From an uncultured Christensenellaceae bacterium (GTDB lineage: Bacteria; Bacillota; Clostridia; Christensenellales; UBA3700): a stretch of 64,000 nt of DNA. The stretch covers positions 1 through 64,000 of the forward strand of contig CALWHJ010000003.1 of assembly GCA_944380355.1 (NCBI GenBank), in the 5' to 3' direction. The position numbers were made by a program, and so were the translations under genes. The notes beneath the pieces are model-generated. The model was given only the letters and a program-made list of their open reading frames with translations, was not told the origin of the DNA and searched no databases. Shown here in pieces: positions 17,814 through 26,502 of this stretch (position 1 is the stretch's first letter; every line of letters begins with the position of its first letter).

Positions 17814-18283
17814 TAAACGTACGTATCGTGTGCGTAGGCAAGCTCAAGGAAAAGTATCTCAAAGAGGGGATAGACGAATATCTCAAAAGGCTGCAACGAT
17901 TTTGCAAAATCGAAATAATCGAGGTAGCAGAAGAGTTGTGCCTCGACCCCTCCCCCGCTAATCTTATCAAAGTCAAAAGCGCGGAAGGCGAAAGAATAAT
18001 AAAAAATCTCAAAGGCTATTGCATATCGCTCGACCTCAAAGGACAGATGCTCTCGAGCGAAGAACTCAGCGCGAAAATCTCGTCTTTAAAAAGCGATGGC
18101 GTCTCGACGGTGAGTTTCGTCATAGGCGGTTCTTACGGACTCGACAAAAGCGTTACTTCAAAATGCGATATGTCGATTTGTTTCGGAAAGTTTACCTATC
18201 CGCACCAACTTATGCGCCTTATGCTGACAGAACAAATATACCGCTGTTTTATGATTGAGGAAGGCAGCGCGTATCACAAATAA
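17810..18283 (+). CDS. rlmH: 23S rRNA pseudouridine-1915 N3-methyltransferase RlmH
   Basis: The start at 17810 gives 157 residues. It overlaps the upstream stop in an ATGA arrangement and has GGAGG seven bases ahead; a longer frame from 17780 lacks these signs. The sequence is a clear RlmH (SPOUT methyltransferase): KLKEKYLKEGIDEYLKRL at the N-terminus, FVIGGSYGLD in the knot, and FPHQ-like TYPHQLMRLMLTEQIYR near the C-terminus. It methylates pseudouridine 1915 in helix 69 of 23S rRNA on assembled 70S ribosomes. Confidence 0.97.
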   Translation: MINVRIVCVGKLKEKYLKEGIDEYLKRLQRFCKIEIIEVAEELCLDPSPANLIKVKSAEGERIIKNLKGYCISLDLKGQMLSSEELSAKISSLKSDGVSTVSFVIGGSYGLDKSVTSKCDMSICFGKFTYPHQLMRLMLTEQIYRCFMIEEGSAYHK

Positions 18284-18363
18284 ACGAGTACGGTTATATT
18301 TTTGACATACAATTATCTCCTTTAAAATCCAAACCATTTCAAAATACGATTATACAATTAAAA

Positions 18364-18385
18364 AAGCGGCGCAATCACGCCGCTT
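18364..18385. terminator. Terminator shared by rlmH and the GPH symporter
   Basis: A perfect 8-bp stem (AAGCGGCG with CGCCGCTT, 6-nt loop) is flanked by an A-run on the left and a T-rich stretch on the right. It fits termination in both directions, best on the minus strand. Confidence 0.8.
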
Positions 18386-18445
18386 CTTTTGCTATATACT
18401 TTTATAAGTTGACTTTGGGCTGTAACTGTAACAATTCGGATACCG

Positions 18446-20263
18446 TTATTCTGCTTTGCCCTCTTTTGTTTCGTCTGCGTCTTTAACTGCGCTGTCCGTT
18501 GACTGAGTATCCTGCATCTGACTCATAAGAAGTGTCTGCTCTTCGTGCAGTTGCTCCGACGCGTCTTCTTCCGTCTGAGCTTCCATTACCGAAGCAAATC
18601 CCATTTCCAGTGCCTGTTCTCTCGTAAGAACGCCGAGCTCTACTGCTTCTTTTACATTCTCTTCGTCGAGTTCGCCTTTCTCAAGGTCGTTGGTATAAGC
18701 TTTAATCTTCAAGTCCCTTGCCATTTCCAATTGTTTCTTTTCCGTCAGATTCCAGAAGAAGAAAGGTATCATCGCAAGTACACCGCATACTATACCCAGT
18801 ACGCACCATATTATGAAAGCACTGCGCATTACTTCGGGGTTAGCGTAATCGGCAGATTCGTTTGCGCCGTACTTTTTGAGAAAGAAGACAACAATCGCGC
18901 CCGACCCTAAACCGCATATGGTCGTAATAACCTGCGAATACTGCGACATATAGCCGTCAAGACGGTCACCTGTCTTCCACTGCTGATATTCGCAATAGTC
19001 TGCCGTCATAGCGGGGGAAGTAACCGTCCACAATGCTGCAAAGACATTGTGCAGGAAAATTCCTACAAAAATCAGATAAGGAGTTGCTCCCCAATTATAC
19101 GCAAACAATACCAGCATTAAGATAAGGACGGATAGGGCTGCCGAGCCTCCGAAGGACAACAGCGTCATATTCTTCTTGCCCATATATTTCTGTATTATAG
19201 GAGAGAACAACATTCCGGGCACGAATCCTACCGCCATCAATGTCGGAACGATTCCGCGAAGATTGCCGCCCAGGTCGCCGCCTATCATATAAGCGCATAC
19301 GTAATTGACCGACGCGAACAACGTAATTCTGCCAAACGCAAGCACCGAAGATAAGTTGAAAAGCCAGAAGTATTTGTTTTTGAAACTCTTTTTTATACCC
19401 GACCAGAAGCCTACGCTTGCCTTTGCCTTTTTCTCTTTTATTATTCTTTCTTTCGTTCCGAAGAACATTACCAGCGCAAGCGCAACGCATATACAACCAA
19501 CTATCGGAAAAATAATCTGATAGGTATATATGTTTTCCATACCGAATCCCAAACCCATTTCGCTAATCTGCTCTGCTGTCAATTCGCCGTACTTATCCTT
19601 ATACACAAGACCCATTTGACCGTATACGCCGTTGGCAATAAAAGGGAAAAGCATTTGCACGATAGAGGGACCGAGTGAATCTATTACTCCGCCGACGGAA
19701 TAGAGCTTTGTTCTTTCGTTGGTATTAGGCGTGATAACCTGCGACAATCCTACTCTTCCGAAAGCGAAAAGACTGTATACGGTAAGCGCTATAAAGTATA
19801 TGAGTTGATAAGAGCCTATTACCAGCCATTTACGCGTAGTTGTGTATTCCTGACCTTCGCCCGGCATAAATATATTGGGTATGAATGCCAACAGCCAGAA
19901 GCACGCTACGCTTGCAAAGCCTGCCCACAACAAATAGGGACGGTATCTGCCCCATTTTGAATTGGTGTTGTCGATAAGCCAGCCGACCAAAGGCGCACGG
20001 AAAAGCGAAAGTATCGCCATAATCCACGTTGTGTACAATACAATCATCTGGTCGAAGTTGTAAACATACGCGAGATGCACACCCATATTAATAGCAAAGT
20101 ACTGCGTGAGAATACCCATTCCCTGAACGCCCATACCGCCTACTGAGTATGCCATAAATTCTTTGTTGGAAAGATAATATCCTTCTTTTGCCGGGATGTT
20201 CCAATGCTTAAAAAAATCTTTGACTAAAAATCCGGCTTTTTGAAAAATGTTTTGTTTTTTCAT
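18446..20263 (-). CDS. GPH-family (MFS) sugar:cation symporter
   Basis: This 605-residue protein has twelve predicted membrane segments. It has features of glycoside-pentoside-hexuronide symporters: an early arginine-containing loop FRAPLVGWLIDNTNSKWGR, the second-half signature DYCEYQQWKTGDR, and a long C-terminal cytoplasmic tail of about 100 residues rich in Glu. Such carriers import glycosides or uronides with Na+ or H+. The gene is monocistronic, with its own promoter and terminator and no catabolic gene beside it, so the substrate is unknown. The tail is longer than usual and may be regulatory. Confidence 0.85.
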   Translation of the reverse strand: MKKQNIFQKAGFLVKDFFKHWNIPAKEGYYLSNKEFMAYSVGGMGVQGMGILTQYFAINMGVHLAYVYNFDQMIVLYTTWIMAILSLFRAPLVGWLIDNTNSKWGRYRPYLLWAGFASVACFWLLAFIPNIFMPGEGQEYTTTRKWLVIGSYQLIYFIALTVYSLFAFGRVGLSQVITPNTNERTKLYSVGGVIDSLGPSIVQMLFPFIANGVYGQMGLVYKDKYGELTAEQISEMGLGFGMENIYTYQIIFPIVGCICVALALVMFFGTKERIIKEKKAKASVGFWSGIKKSFKNKYFWLFNLSSVLAFGRITLFASVNYVCAYMIGGDLGGNLRGIVPTLMAVGFVPGMLFSPIIQKYMGKKNMTLLSFGGSAALSVLILMLVLFAYNWGATPYLIFVGIFLHNVFAALWTVTSPAMTADYCEYQQWKTGDRLDGYMSQYSQVITTICGLGSGAIVVFFLKKYGANESADYANPEVMRSAFIIWCVLGIVCGVLAMIPFFFWNLTEKKQLEMARDLKIKAYTNDLEKGELDEENVKEAVELGVLTREQALEMGFASVMEAQTEEDASEQLHEEQTLLMSQMQDTQSTDSAVKDADETKEGKAE

Positions 20264-20297
20264 TTTAAATTTTCCCCTACGAAGCGTTATCTATTCT

Positions 20298-20327
20298 ATA
20301 ATATCATCATTGCTATTTACGAGTCAA
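20298..20327 (-). promoter_or_regulatory. Promoter of the GPH symporter gene
   Basis: On the minus strand TTGACT (20322-20327) and TATTAT (20298-20303) are 18 bp apart. They lie about 35 bases before the symporter start. Confidence 0.65.
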
Positions 20328-20402
20328 TGAATATTGTTTCTTTTATTATGATAATTGAATAAAAATTGTCTGAAAACAACGATTTACATACAGTTCAACG
20401 AC

Positions 20403-20431
20403 TTGACAAAAATCTTAGTATAAAATATTAT
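20403..20431 (+). promoter_or_regulatory. Promoter of the HAD hydrolase gene
   Basis: TTGACA (20403-20408) and TATTAT (20426-20431) are separated by 17 bp and lie 25 bases before the ATG at 20456. This promoter overlaps the extended open frame starting at 20366, which is one reason to reject that earlier start. Confidence 0.75.
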
Positions 20432-20455
20432 ATAATCGTAAATCGAGAGGGTAAT

Positions 20456-21118
20456 ATGAAAAAGCTTAAAGACATAAAAGGATTTATATTCGACCTCGAC
20501 GGCACATTGCTGGATTCTATGGCGGTATGGATGAAGATATACGAGAGTCTTTTTACCGAGCACGGCAAGCAAATGCCCGAGGGATATCTTTATCACGTAA
20601 ACCATCTGAGTATGGCGGAAGGCGCAAAGTATACCGCAAACAACACCGATATAGGGCTTGACGAAGACAGCATTGCCGCTTTCTGGAAGGCAAACGCACA
20701 AGTCAAATACGCTAGCGAGATACAACTCAAACCCTATGCCCGCGAGATACTGGAATTACTTCACAAGCGCGGGGTGCTTCTGGGAGTAGCTACGGCTTCT
20801 AACAAACAAAACGTAACGCCCTGCCTTATAAACAACGGCATATACGAGTTGTTCCATTCCATAACTTCGGTAGACGAAGTCGCACGAGGAAAAGACTTTC
20901 CCGACATATACCTTAAACAGTGCGAAAAATTCCCGCTAGCCTATGAGGATTGCGCGGCAGTAGAAGACAGCTATGTAGGCGCGTTGAGTGCGAAAAACGG
21001 CGGACTGCTCTCCATTGGCACTTATGACGAATCGGGCAGACTGCACAATGCCGAACTCAAACAAAACTGCGATATCTATTTCCAAACGCTGAAAGAACTT
21101 TACGAAGCTTTGCTCTGA
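20456..21118 (+). CDS. HAD-superfamily hydrolase, beta-phosphoglucomutase-like subgroup
   Basis: The start at 20456 (220 residues) follows GAGAGGG. The first HAD motif, DLDGTLLDS, carries the nucleophile Asp and the acid/base Asp. A helical cap follows, then motif II ATASNK, a conserved lysine in ARGKDFPDIY, and the acidic motif VEDSYVGA. This is the layout of beta-phosphoglucomutase-like or phosphoglycolate phosphatase-like enzymes. The substrate is not evident. It is transcribed alone from a good promoter and followed by a multi-hairpin intergenic region. Confidence 0.88.
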   Translation: MKKLKDIKGFIFDLDGTLLDSMAVWMKIYESLFTEHGKQMPEGYLYHVNHLSMAEGAKYTANNTDIGLDEDSIAAFWKANAQVKYASEIQLKPYAREILELLHKRGVLLGVATASNKQNVTPCLINNGIYELFHSITSVDEVARGKDFPDIYLKQCEKFPLAYEDCAAVEDSYVGALSAKNGGLLSIGTYDESGRLHNAELKQNCDIYFQTLKELYEALL

Positions 21119-21183
21119 AAAGGCAAAGCTTTTTCAATGTTTTGATTTATGCTTTAATATATTATTATATATTTATTATTTAG

Positions 21184-21278
21184 TTATATATACAATTTAC
21201 CTAAGGCTTAAATTGTATATATAAGCGATATCTGCGCAATATCCGCTTGCCTGTATTCCTGTCCGTCAGGCAATTTTT
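21184..21278 (+). ncRNA. Intergenic multi-hairpin element ending in a terminator (candidate small RNA or 3' UTR)
   Basis: A perfect 15-bp inverted repeat (21184-21198 with 21210-21224, 11-nt loop) is followed by a second hairpin (21223-21248) and a third with T-run (21247-21253 with 21267-21273, then TTTTT). A possible promoter (TTGATT, 17 bp, TTATAT) lies just upstream. It may be the 3' end of the HAD transcript, an operator, or a stand-alone small RNA. I do not recognise a known class. Confidence 0.45.
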
Positions 21279-21311
21279 CTTTAATTAAGTCCTATTGAAT
21301 TTTCCGCATTG

Positions 21312-21340
21312 AAAAAGACCGCCGTTTGACGGTCTTTTTT
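21312..21340. terminator. Bidirectional terminator
   Basis: The stem AAAAAGACCG with CGGTCTTTTT has A-run and T-run flanks. It lies 24 bases past the minus-strand reductase stop, so it mainly serves that operon. Confidence 0.8.
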
Positions 21341-21363
21341 GCGTGTGTATAAGCCTTGCTTAC

Positions 21364-22512
21364 TCAACCCTTGGGAACTATTATTTCCATATTGGAATCG
21401 GGATAAGAACAGCAAGGATGGAAGTATCCGAACTTTTCGTCGGCAAGTCTTCTCTTGTCTGCGCCTGCAATAGAGAACTTACCCTTTACAAGCTTTGAGT
21501 GGCAGAATCCGCAACCGCCTGCTCTGCACTTGGAAGGCACCTTGAGTCCCGCTCTCTCGAGCGCAACGAGTACGGTTTCTTCCGCCTTTGCTTTTACCTC
21601 GTACGTTTCGTCCTGAATATGCACTGTTATCTTGTAATTCTTGGGCGCAACGTCGCGGTTACCTATGCAATTTGCTTCGTGCTTGACGAATTTACCTTTA
21701 ACTCCCAAAGCGTCGAGTTCCTTATCTACAAAAGAGTACATTGCCTGAGGTCCGCAAAGCATAGCCGTGTATTGCTCGGGAGCATACTTTTGAATTATCT
21801 CCTTAGTGATAAATCCGCTTTCGTAACCTCTTACCTTTTCGTCGCTGAGTACGTAAACAATTTTGAAGTTGTCGCTCTGCAAATCTTCGAGTGCGTCTCT
21901 GAAAATGATATCTTTGCGGGTCTTAGCTCCGTATATCAAAGTCATATTGAAGTTTTCATTGCCCTCTTTGAGCGCCTGAGCCATACTGTAAAAAGGCGTA
22001 ATACCGCTTCCGCCGGCAATGGCTACGATATTCTTGCTGTCTTTCAAAGCCTCGTAATAGAAGTTGCCCGAGGGGTCTCCCAATGTGAATTTGTCCCCTG
22101 CTTTGGCATTGTCAAACATCCAGTCGCTGAAGAAGCCTGCCTTTTTGATTGTAACGGAAAGCTTGCCTTCGTTGAGCGCCGTCAAAGGAGAGGAAGATAT
22201 CGCGTAAGGACGAGTTACTTCGCTTTCTCCTACCTTAGCCGTAACGGTGATATACTGTCCTGCTCTGAAAATCATTTTTTTAGATAGCGCAAATACGTAC
22301 GTTTTTGTATCTGCTGTCTCAGTAATCACTTCTGCAAGCTTGACGTCCTGCTTGCCGGGATGAAGTATCTTTGCCGTTTCGTTGACTGTGTACGTTGAGG
22401 GCAAAGGAGTTGCGGGAGCCGTTTCGAGTTTTTCTCTGCGCTTTGCAACCATTTTCTTAAATCTCAGTAAATCCATAAATCCGAAGATTTGTTTCTTAAA
22501 ACGATATGCCAT
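21364..22512 (-). CDS. Flavin-dependent NAD(P)H oxidoreductase with C-terminal 2Fe-2S ferredoxin domain
   Basis: This 382-residue protein has an N-terminal leader region of about 75 residues. A ferredoxin-NADP reductase-like FAD domain follows (TRPYAISSSPL, with the RxYS-type flavin motif), then an NAD-binding domain (AIAGGSGITPFYSMA). A plant-type 2Fe-2S domain completes it, with cluster cysteines in CRAGGCGFC and a fourth in YFHPCC. It should pass electrons from NAD(P)H through FAD to the iron-sulfur cluster and on to a partner. Its gene starts 2 bases after the FAD oxidoreductase gene, so that protein is the likely partner. The TetR gene heads the operon. Confidence 0.88.
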   Translation of the reverse strand: MAYRFKKQIFGFMDLLRFKKMVAKRREKLETAPATPLPSTYTVNETAKILHPGKQDVKLAEVITETADTKTYVFALSKKMIFRAGQYITVTAKVGESEVTRPYAISSSPLTALNEGKLSVTIKKAGFFSDWMFDNAKAGDKFTLGDPSGNFYYEALKDSKNIVAIAGGSGITPFYSMAQALKEGNENFNMTLIYGAKTRKDIIFRDALEDLQSDNFKIVYVLSDEKVRGYESGFITKEIIQKYAPEQYTAMLCGPQAMYSFVDKELDALGVKGKFVKHEANCIGNRDVAPKNYKITVHIQDETYEVKAKAEETVLVALERAGLKVPSKCRAGGCGFCHSKLVKGKFSIAGADKRRLADEKFGYFHPCCSYPDSNMEIIVPKG

Positions 22513-22514
22513 AA

Positions 22515-24044
22515 TCAGCCCTCCTTCTTTATGTCGCCTACTGTCTGACGTCCCGAGATATCACCCGAGAAATATGCGCTCGAATAGCCCGACAATCTCA
22601 TTGCGTATCCGCCTGCAAAACGCAAGCCCTTGATGTTTCTCTCTTCCTGGTCCTCGCCCATCATAAGAAGTCTGGGAGTCAATCCGTCCCAATACTGCGA
22701 TTCGTAACCGTAGATATCTCCCTGAGGATGCAGACAGTATCTTGCATACGTCATAGGAGTAGCAATGGATATTTCTTCGATACTGTCGCTAATCTTACAG
22801 CCCGTATCCTGCTCGAAACGCTCTATCATACGTTTTGCTACGTCCTCCTTGGTGGCAACGTAATCTTCAGGTTTTACGTTAGCCCAGTCGTCGGACATAT
22901 AAAGCGTGGTAAAATACATCATCGTGGTACCTTCGGGAGAACATTCGGGATAAGCTCTGTTGAGACATACCGTCGCCTGAACTTCGTTGGTAGCGATTTT
23001 CTTCATAATGTCATACTGCTTAGCGGTATCCATCGTATCGTACAGGAAGTAGTTGTGATTTGTTATACCCAACTCGTCGGGAGATTTGTTGAGTCCCAAA
23101 AACATAGTATAGCCTCTGCCTGCGAATTTTCTTGCATTGACTGCGCGAACGATTTTTTCGGGTACGTTGTCTATCATACTGCCGAATACCGTATGAGGAG
23201 AACAGTTGGCTACTACGTGCTTGGTAGCTATTTTCTTGCCGCCTTTGAGTACTACTCCGCATACTCCGTTTTCGTCGGTGAGAATCTTCTCAGCCTGAGA
23301 ATTGAACCATACGTCACCGCCCAGTTCTCTTATTCTCTCTACCATAGCGAGTGAAATTTCGTGAGAACGCATCTTGGGCATAGCCGCGCCTTTCGTAATG
23401 TATCTGTACACCATCGAAGCGTAGTGAATAAAACTCAGATCGTCGCAATGCGCGCCGAGATAACACCAGTAAGCATTGAGGATATCCCTCGCTTTTTTAG
23501 GCATCTTGATTGCCTTCAACACTTCGTTGACTGAGTAGGAGCCTACGCGCACAAAATTGGAATACTCCGAAAGCATAATCTTTTGGTCAGTCTTGCCGTT
23601 GACGGAATTGCTGTATGCCTGCGCCGCGTGAATTTCCTTGCAAAGCGCAAAGAACTTTTCCATCGAAGGACGGCTGTCAGGTACGTAACTCACCATTTTG
23701 TCAATAAACTCTTCTACGCCGAAAGGCATAGTAGCGTCGAGTTTTTCCTCACGCGAGATTACTCTGTAAGCCTCGGGAATCTGCAACCATTCTATTTTAT
23801 CGGTTACCCCCAGCGAGTCAAACAAATCTCTTACGTCGCCGCTGTTTTCTTTGGTACCGAAGTCGTTGAGCTCGTGCAACGAAGCTTCAAACTCAAATCT
23901 GCCTCTTTTAAAACTCGTTGCAAATCCGCCGGGAATGTTGTGCTTTTCCACAAGCAATACCTTGTATCCGCCCTGCAACAGTCTGATAGTGGCAACCAAA
24001 CCGCCGTTACCTGCGCCGATAACGACCGCATCATACTTTATCAT
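22515..24044 (-). CDS. FAD/NAD(P)-binding oxidoreductase of the phytoene desaturase / retinol saturase type
   Basis: This 509-residue protein begins with a Rossmann FAD-binding motif (VIGAGNGGLVATIRL) and GGFATSFKRG, typical of the CrtI/retinol saturase-like amine-oxidase superfamily. A C-terminal FAD-binding segment (LRFAGGYAMRLSGYSS) closes the fold. No other carotenoid genes are nearby, so a role in carotenoid synthesis is not supported. With the downstream flavin and 2Fe-2S reductase it may form a two-component system that saturates or desaturates a lipophilic substrate. TetR control suggests the substrate or a related compound is sensed. Confidence 0.82.
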   Translation of the reverse strand: MIKYDAVVIGAGNGGLVATIRLLQGGYKVLLVEKHNIPGGFATSFKRGRFEFEASLHELNDFGTKENSGDVRDLFDSLGVTDKIEWLQIPEAYRVISREEKLDATMPFGVEEFIDKMVSYVPDSRPSMEKFFALCKEIHAAQAYSNSVNGKTDQKIMLSEYSNFVRVGSYSVNEVLKAIKMPKKARDILNAYWCYLGAHCDDLSFIHYASMVYRYITKGAAMPKMRSHEISLAMVERIRELGGDVWFNSQAEKILTDENGVCGVVLKGGKKIATKHVVANCSPHTVFGSMIDNVPEKIVRAVNARKFAGRGYTMFLGLNKSPDELGITNHNYFLYDTMDTAKQYDIMKKIATNEVQATVCLNRAYPECSPEGTTMMYFTTLYMSDDWANVKPEDYVATKEDVAKRMIERFEQDTGCKISDSIEEISIATPMTYARYCLHPQGDIYGYESQYWDGLTPRLLMMGEDQEERNIKGLRFAGGYAMRLSGYSSAYFSGDISGRQTVGDIKKEG

Positions 24045-24083
24045 AGACGCCTCCTTTTAATATTTTATATAATATGTTTTTTA

Positions 24084-24650
24084 TTAATTTTTATACGGTT
24101 TTTCCCCGTAATTATTCAATAACCCTTTGAATACGTCGCTAAGCATACGGTTGACGTCCTCTTGCTCGAATTGCGCCGTATCGGTGGCTGTCATTGTGGC
24201 AATACCGTGCGCAAATAACCACATCTCTCGCATAACGATACGCGAGCACTCTCTGTCCATTACGCTCTGCGTATTGAGCGCATCGAGAATAAACGGTATT
24301 TGCTCTATGGAAGATAGTACGTCTCTTCCGTTATTGTCGCTCATAAACAAGGCTTTGAAGAGTTGCTTTTGCTCTTTTGCGAATCTTATATAGTTTATGC
24401 CTATTGCCTTGTAAGGATTTGCGCCCTCTGCTCCGCTTTTCAGATATTCGATAAAAAGACTGTCGGCACTCTCAAGCACGACTTTTCTTATCTCATCCAT
24501 ATTTTCATACTGCCAAAACAGCGGCTGGGTCGAACATTTGAGTTGCTTTGCCAAATTCTTTGCACTGAGTGCGCTTATCCCCTCACGCTTTACAAGTTCA
24601 AAGGCTCCTTTAGCTATCATTTCTCTTGAAACTTTGGTCTTCGGGGGCAT
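24084..24650 (-). CDS. TetR-family transcriptional regulator
   Basis: This 188-residue protein has an N-terminal TetR helix-turn-helix (GISALSAKNLAKQLKCS, then LFWQYENMDEIRK) and a C-terminal helical ligand domain. It heads the operon with the two redox genes, 39 bases downstream. Its own promoter contains a dyad GTTATGTAAC between the -35 and -10 boxes, so it is probably an autorepressor released by a ligand related to the redox enzymes. The ligand is unknown. Confidence 0.88.
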   Translation of the reverse strand: MPPKTKVSREMIAKGAFELVKREGISALSAKNLAKQLKCSTQPLFWQYENMDEIRKVVLESADSLFIEYLKSGAEGANPYKAIGINYIRFAKEQKQLFKALFMSDNNGRDVLSSIEQIPFILDALNTQSVMDRECSRIVMREMWLFAHGIATMTATDTAQFEQEDVNRMLSDVFKGLLNNYGEKPYKN

Positions 24651-24675
24651 AATTACCTCATTGTTTACTAATTAT

Positions 24676-24704
24676 ATAATACCCGTTATGTAACAAAAAG
24701 TCAA
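24676..24704 (-). promoter_or_regulatory. Promoter and likely operator of the TetR-redox operon
   Basis: TTGACT (24699-24704) and TATTAT (24676-24681) are 17 bp apart on the minus strand. An interrupted palindrome (GTTA-TG-TAAC, 24685-24694) sits in the spacer, a usual place for a TetR-family operator. Confidence 0.7.
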
Positions 24705-24831
24705 TAGTATTGTGAAATAATTAACAAAATTTAAACTTTACTTAAAATACTCGAATAATATTATTAATATTATCGCTATACGAAAGGATTATATTCAACC
24801 CTAAACAAAATTACACCCAAGTAATGTAAAT

Positions 24832-24858
24832 AAAAAAACCGCTTCCCGAAGGAAGCGG
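24832..24858 (-). terminator. Terminator of the pilin operon
   Basis: An 8-bp GC-rich stem with a UUCG loop on the minus strand (CCGCTTCC, TTCG, GGAAGCGG) is followed by seven T residues, 24 bases after the last pilin gene. Confidence 0.92.
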
Positions 24859-24882
24859 CGTTGTTTTCGAAATTTAATGCCG

Positions 24883-25347
24883 TTACACCAGCGTGTCTTG
24901 TCTGTATTCGGGCACTTCCGCACCGTCGCGATAGAAATAAACGGTAATCATTCCGTCTCCGCCCGCATAGACGACAATCATATTCTGAGTACCCGCAACA
25001 AAGTCCTCGTTTTGGCTTGCCACTTGGTCAACAGTAGGCACTGCCGCATTGTCGTTGATATGGTATACGGGATAAGGGAATGACGAATTGACAAGGTATT
25101 CGTCGTTGATGATGTCGACTACCGCAGAAGACGTGACGGGGTAGTCCGCCGTATTAAGTTCCGTTACAGCCAATCTCGCCTGGCTCAAAATGTCTTCCGT
25201 ATAGGATTTTTCCGCCTGCTCGTTGGTCGAACCGAGATATTGAATGGTAGATGGTACGGCAATAGCCGCCAAAATACCCATTATGGCTATTACTACCAAC
25301 AATTCAATCAGCGTAAAACCCTTTTTTGATTTGATGATTCTTTTCAT
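24883..25347 (-). CDS. Type IV prepilin (pilin-like protein)
   Basis: This 154-residue protein has a short basic leader ending in KKGFTLIELL, the prepilin peptidase site (cleavage after Gly, mature Phe1 and Glu5). A hydrophobic helix follows (VVIAIMGILAAIAVPS). The rest is a soluble globular domain without cysteines. It is the last gene of the pilB-pilin unit and 16 bases after the preceding pilin gene. Whether it is a structural or minor pilin is unknown. Its leader helix differs from that of the two upstream pilins, so it is not a recent copy of them. Confidence 0.9.
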   Translation of the reverse strand: MKRIIKSKKGFTLIELLVVIAIMGILAAIAVPSTIQYLGSTNEQAEKSYTEDILSQARLAVTELNTADYPVTSSAVVDIINDEYLVNSSFPYPVYHINDNAAVPTVDQVASQNEDFVAGTQNMIVVYAGGDGMITVYFYRDGAEVPEYRQDTLV

Positions 25348-25362
25348 GTTTCCCCCAGCGTA

Positions 25363-25809
25363 TTATGCCAAAGCCCAGACTTCCTCGTCATCGGGTACGA
25401 AAGTAAACGACGTTTCCGTTCCTTCGCCCCAACTCAACTTGAAAACGGAATATTCAAAAGATTGTTCCGAACTTGCCAAATCGCCTGCTTTGACGGTTAC
25501 TTTGAGTTTTGTAGCGCCGTCCTGAGATATGGTCACTTCTGTGACCTGCTCGGTTTCGGGCATCTGGTTGACAAGCACTTCTTTGATGGTGTCCTTGGCT
25601 ACTCTGCCTTCCTTCTCGGCGGCAATGAGCGTGAAACTCTCGGTGATTGTATTCATCAGACTCAGCACTTCCTGCTCGGCTACCGCCACTTTTGCCTTGT
25701 TGACGTAACTTATGGTAGTAGGTACGGCAACGGCGGCGATAATTGCGATAATCGCTATTACTACAATAAGCTCTACCAAGGTAAAGCCCTTTTTCCTGCC
25801 CCTAATCAT
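25363..25809 (-). CDS. Type IV prepilin, paralogue of the upstream pilin
   Basis: This 148-residue prepilin has the leader RGRKKG and the mature start FTLVELIVVIAIIAIIAAVA with Glu5. Its first 50 or so residues are nearly identical to those of the pilin gene upstream (25907-26431), including TTISYVNKAK, while the C-terminal domains have diverged. That is the usual result of tandem pilin duplication, with the surface-exposed part changing faster. It is separated from the upstream copy by a strong RNA hairpin. Confidence 0.9.
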   Translation of the reverse strand: MIRGRKKGFTLVELIVVIAIIAIIAAVAVPTTISYVNKAKVAVAEQEVLSLMNTITESFTLIAAEKEGRVAKDTIKEVLVNQMPETEQVTEVTISQDGATKLKVTVKAGDLASSEQSFEYSVFKLSWGEGTETSFTFVPDDEEVWALA

Positions 25810-25836
25810 AACACTCCCCCTTAATAAATACCTAAT

Positions 25837-25863
25837 GCACTTGCGGTCTAAGACCGCAAGTGC
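25837..25863 (-). terminator. Intercistronic hairpin between two pilin genes
   Basis: A perfect 12-bp GC-rich stem with a 3-nt loop lies between the stop of the first pilin gene and the start of the second. It lacks a T-run. It could be a partial terminator or, more likely, a 3' stabiliser that keeps the first pilin message abundant. Confidence 0.6.
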
Positions 25864-25906
25864 CGGATATTTGATTCTTATATTGCTATATCAATCAAAT
25901 TATTAT

Positions 25907-26431
25907 TCAGCCTGCGTCGCCGCTGCCGACAGTATTTGCGGTCCAGCCATCAGCACCAAGTGTGAAGGTGGCTTCGGTGATGCCGTTTACGCCGATGCCC
26001 ATATTGGTCCAGTTGAATACCTTAACTGCGCCTACTTTTCCGCCCAAGGATGCATCGCTGTAAGCAGTATCGTCATCGGGAGCATCAACGCCAGTAATAA
26101 CAGTAATTTTAACTGCATCGAGATCGGTCGCATTAACTACAACTGACTCAACATGTTCAACTTCGGGCATAACACTGTCAAGCAATTCTTCCAAATCCGT
26201 TGTGGTTACACCGCTCGAAGGCGCGTTGAGAGCCAAATCGGTCATTGCGGTATTGAGAGTGTTCATAAGTTCGGTTGCTTCTTGGTCAGCGGTGCTGATC
26301 TTCGCTTTGTTTACGTAGGAGATGGTGGTAGGAACCGCTACTGCCGCGATAATTGCGATAATTGCGATAACGACTATCAATTCAACCAGCGTAAAGCCTT
26401 TTTTCTTGTTCTTTTTCAAATTAGCTATCAT
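25907..26431 (-). CDS. Type IV prepilin, candidate major pilin
   Basis: This 174-residue prepilin has a KKNKKKG leader and the mature start FTLVELIVVIAIIAIIAAVA with the conserved Glu5. The C-terminal domain is rich in Asp, Thr and Val and has no cysteine. It is the first gene after pilB and is followed by a strong stabilising-type hairpin. This position suggests it is the major subunit; that is inference. The ribosome binding site GGAGGG stands ahead of the ATG. Confidence 0.9.
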   Translation of the reverse strand: MIANLKKNKKKGFTLVELIVVIAIIAIIAAVAVPTTISYVNKAKISTADQEATELMNTLNTAMTDLALNAPSSGVTTTDLEELLDSVMPEVEHVESVVVNATDLDAVKITVITGVDAPDDDTAYSDASLGGKVGAVKVFNWTNMGIGVNGITEATFTLGADGWTANTVGSGDAG

Positions 26432-26502
26432 AATATCCCTCCATATTTGAAAATAAATTTTTTTATTTTATATCCGCTTAGTGTATAAGCGATTATAATC
26501 AA

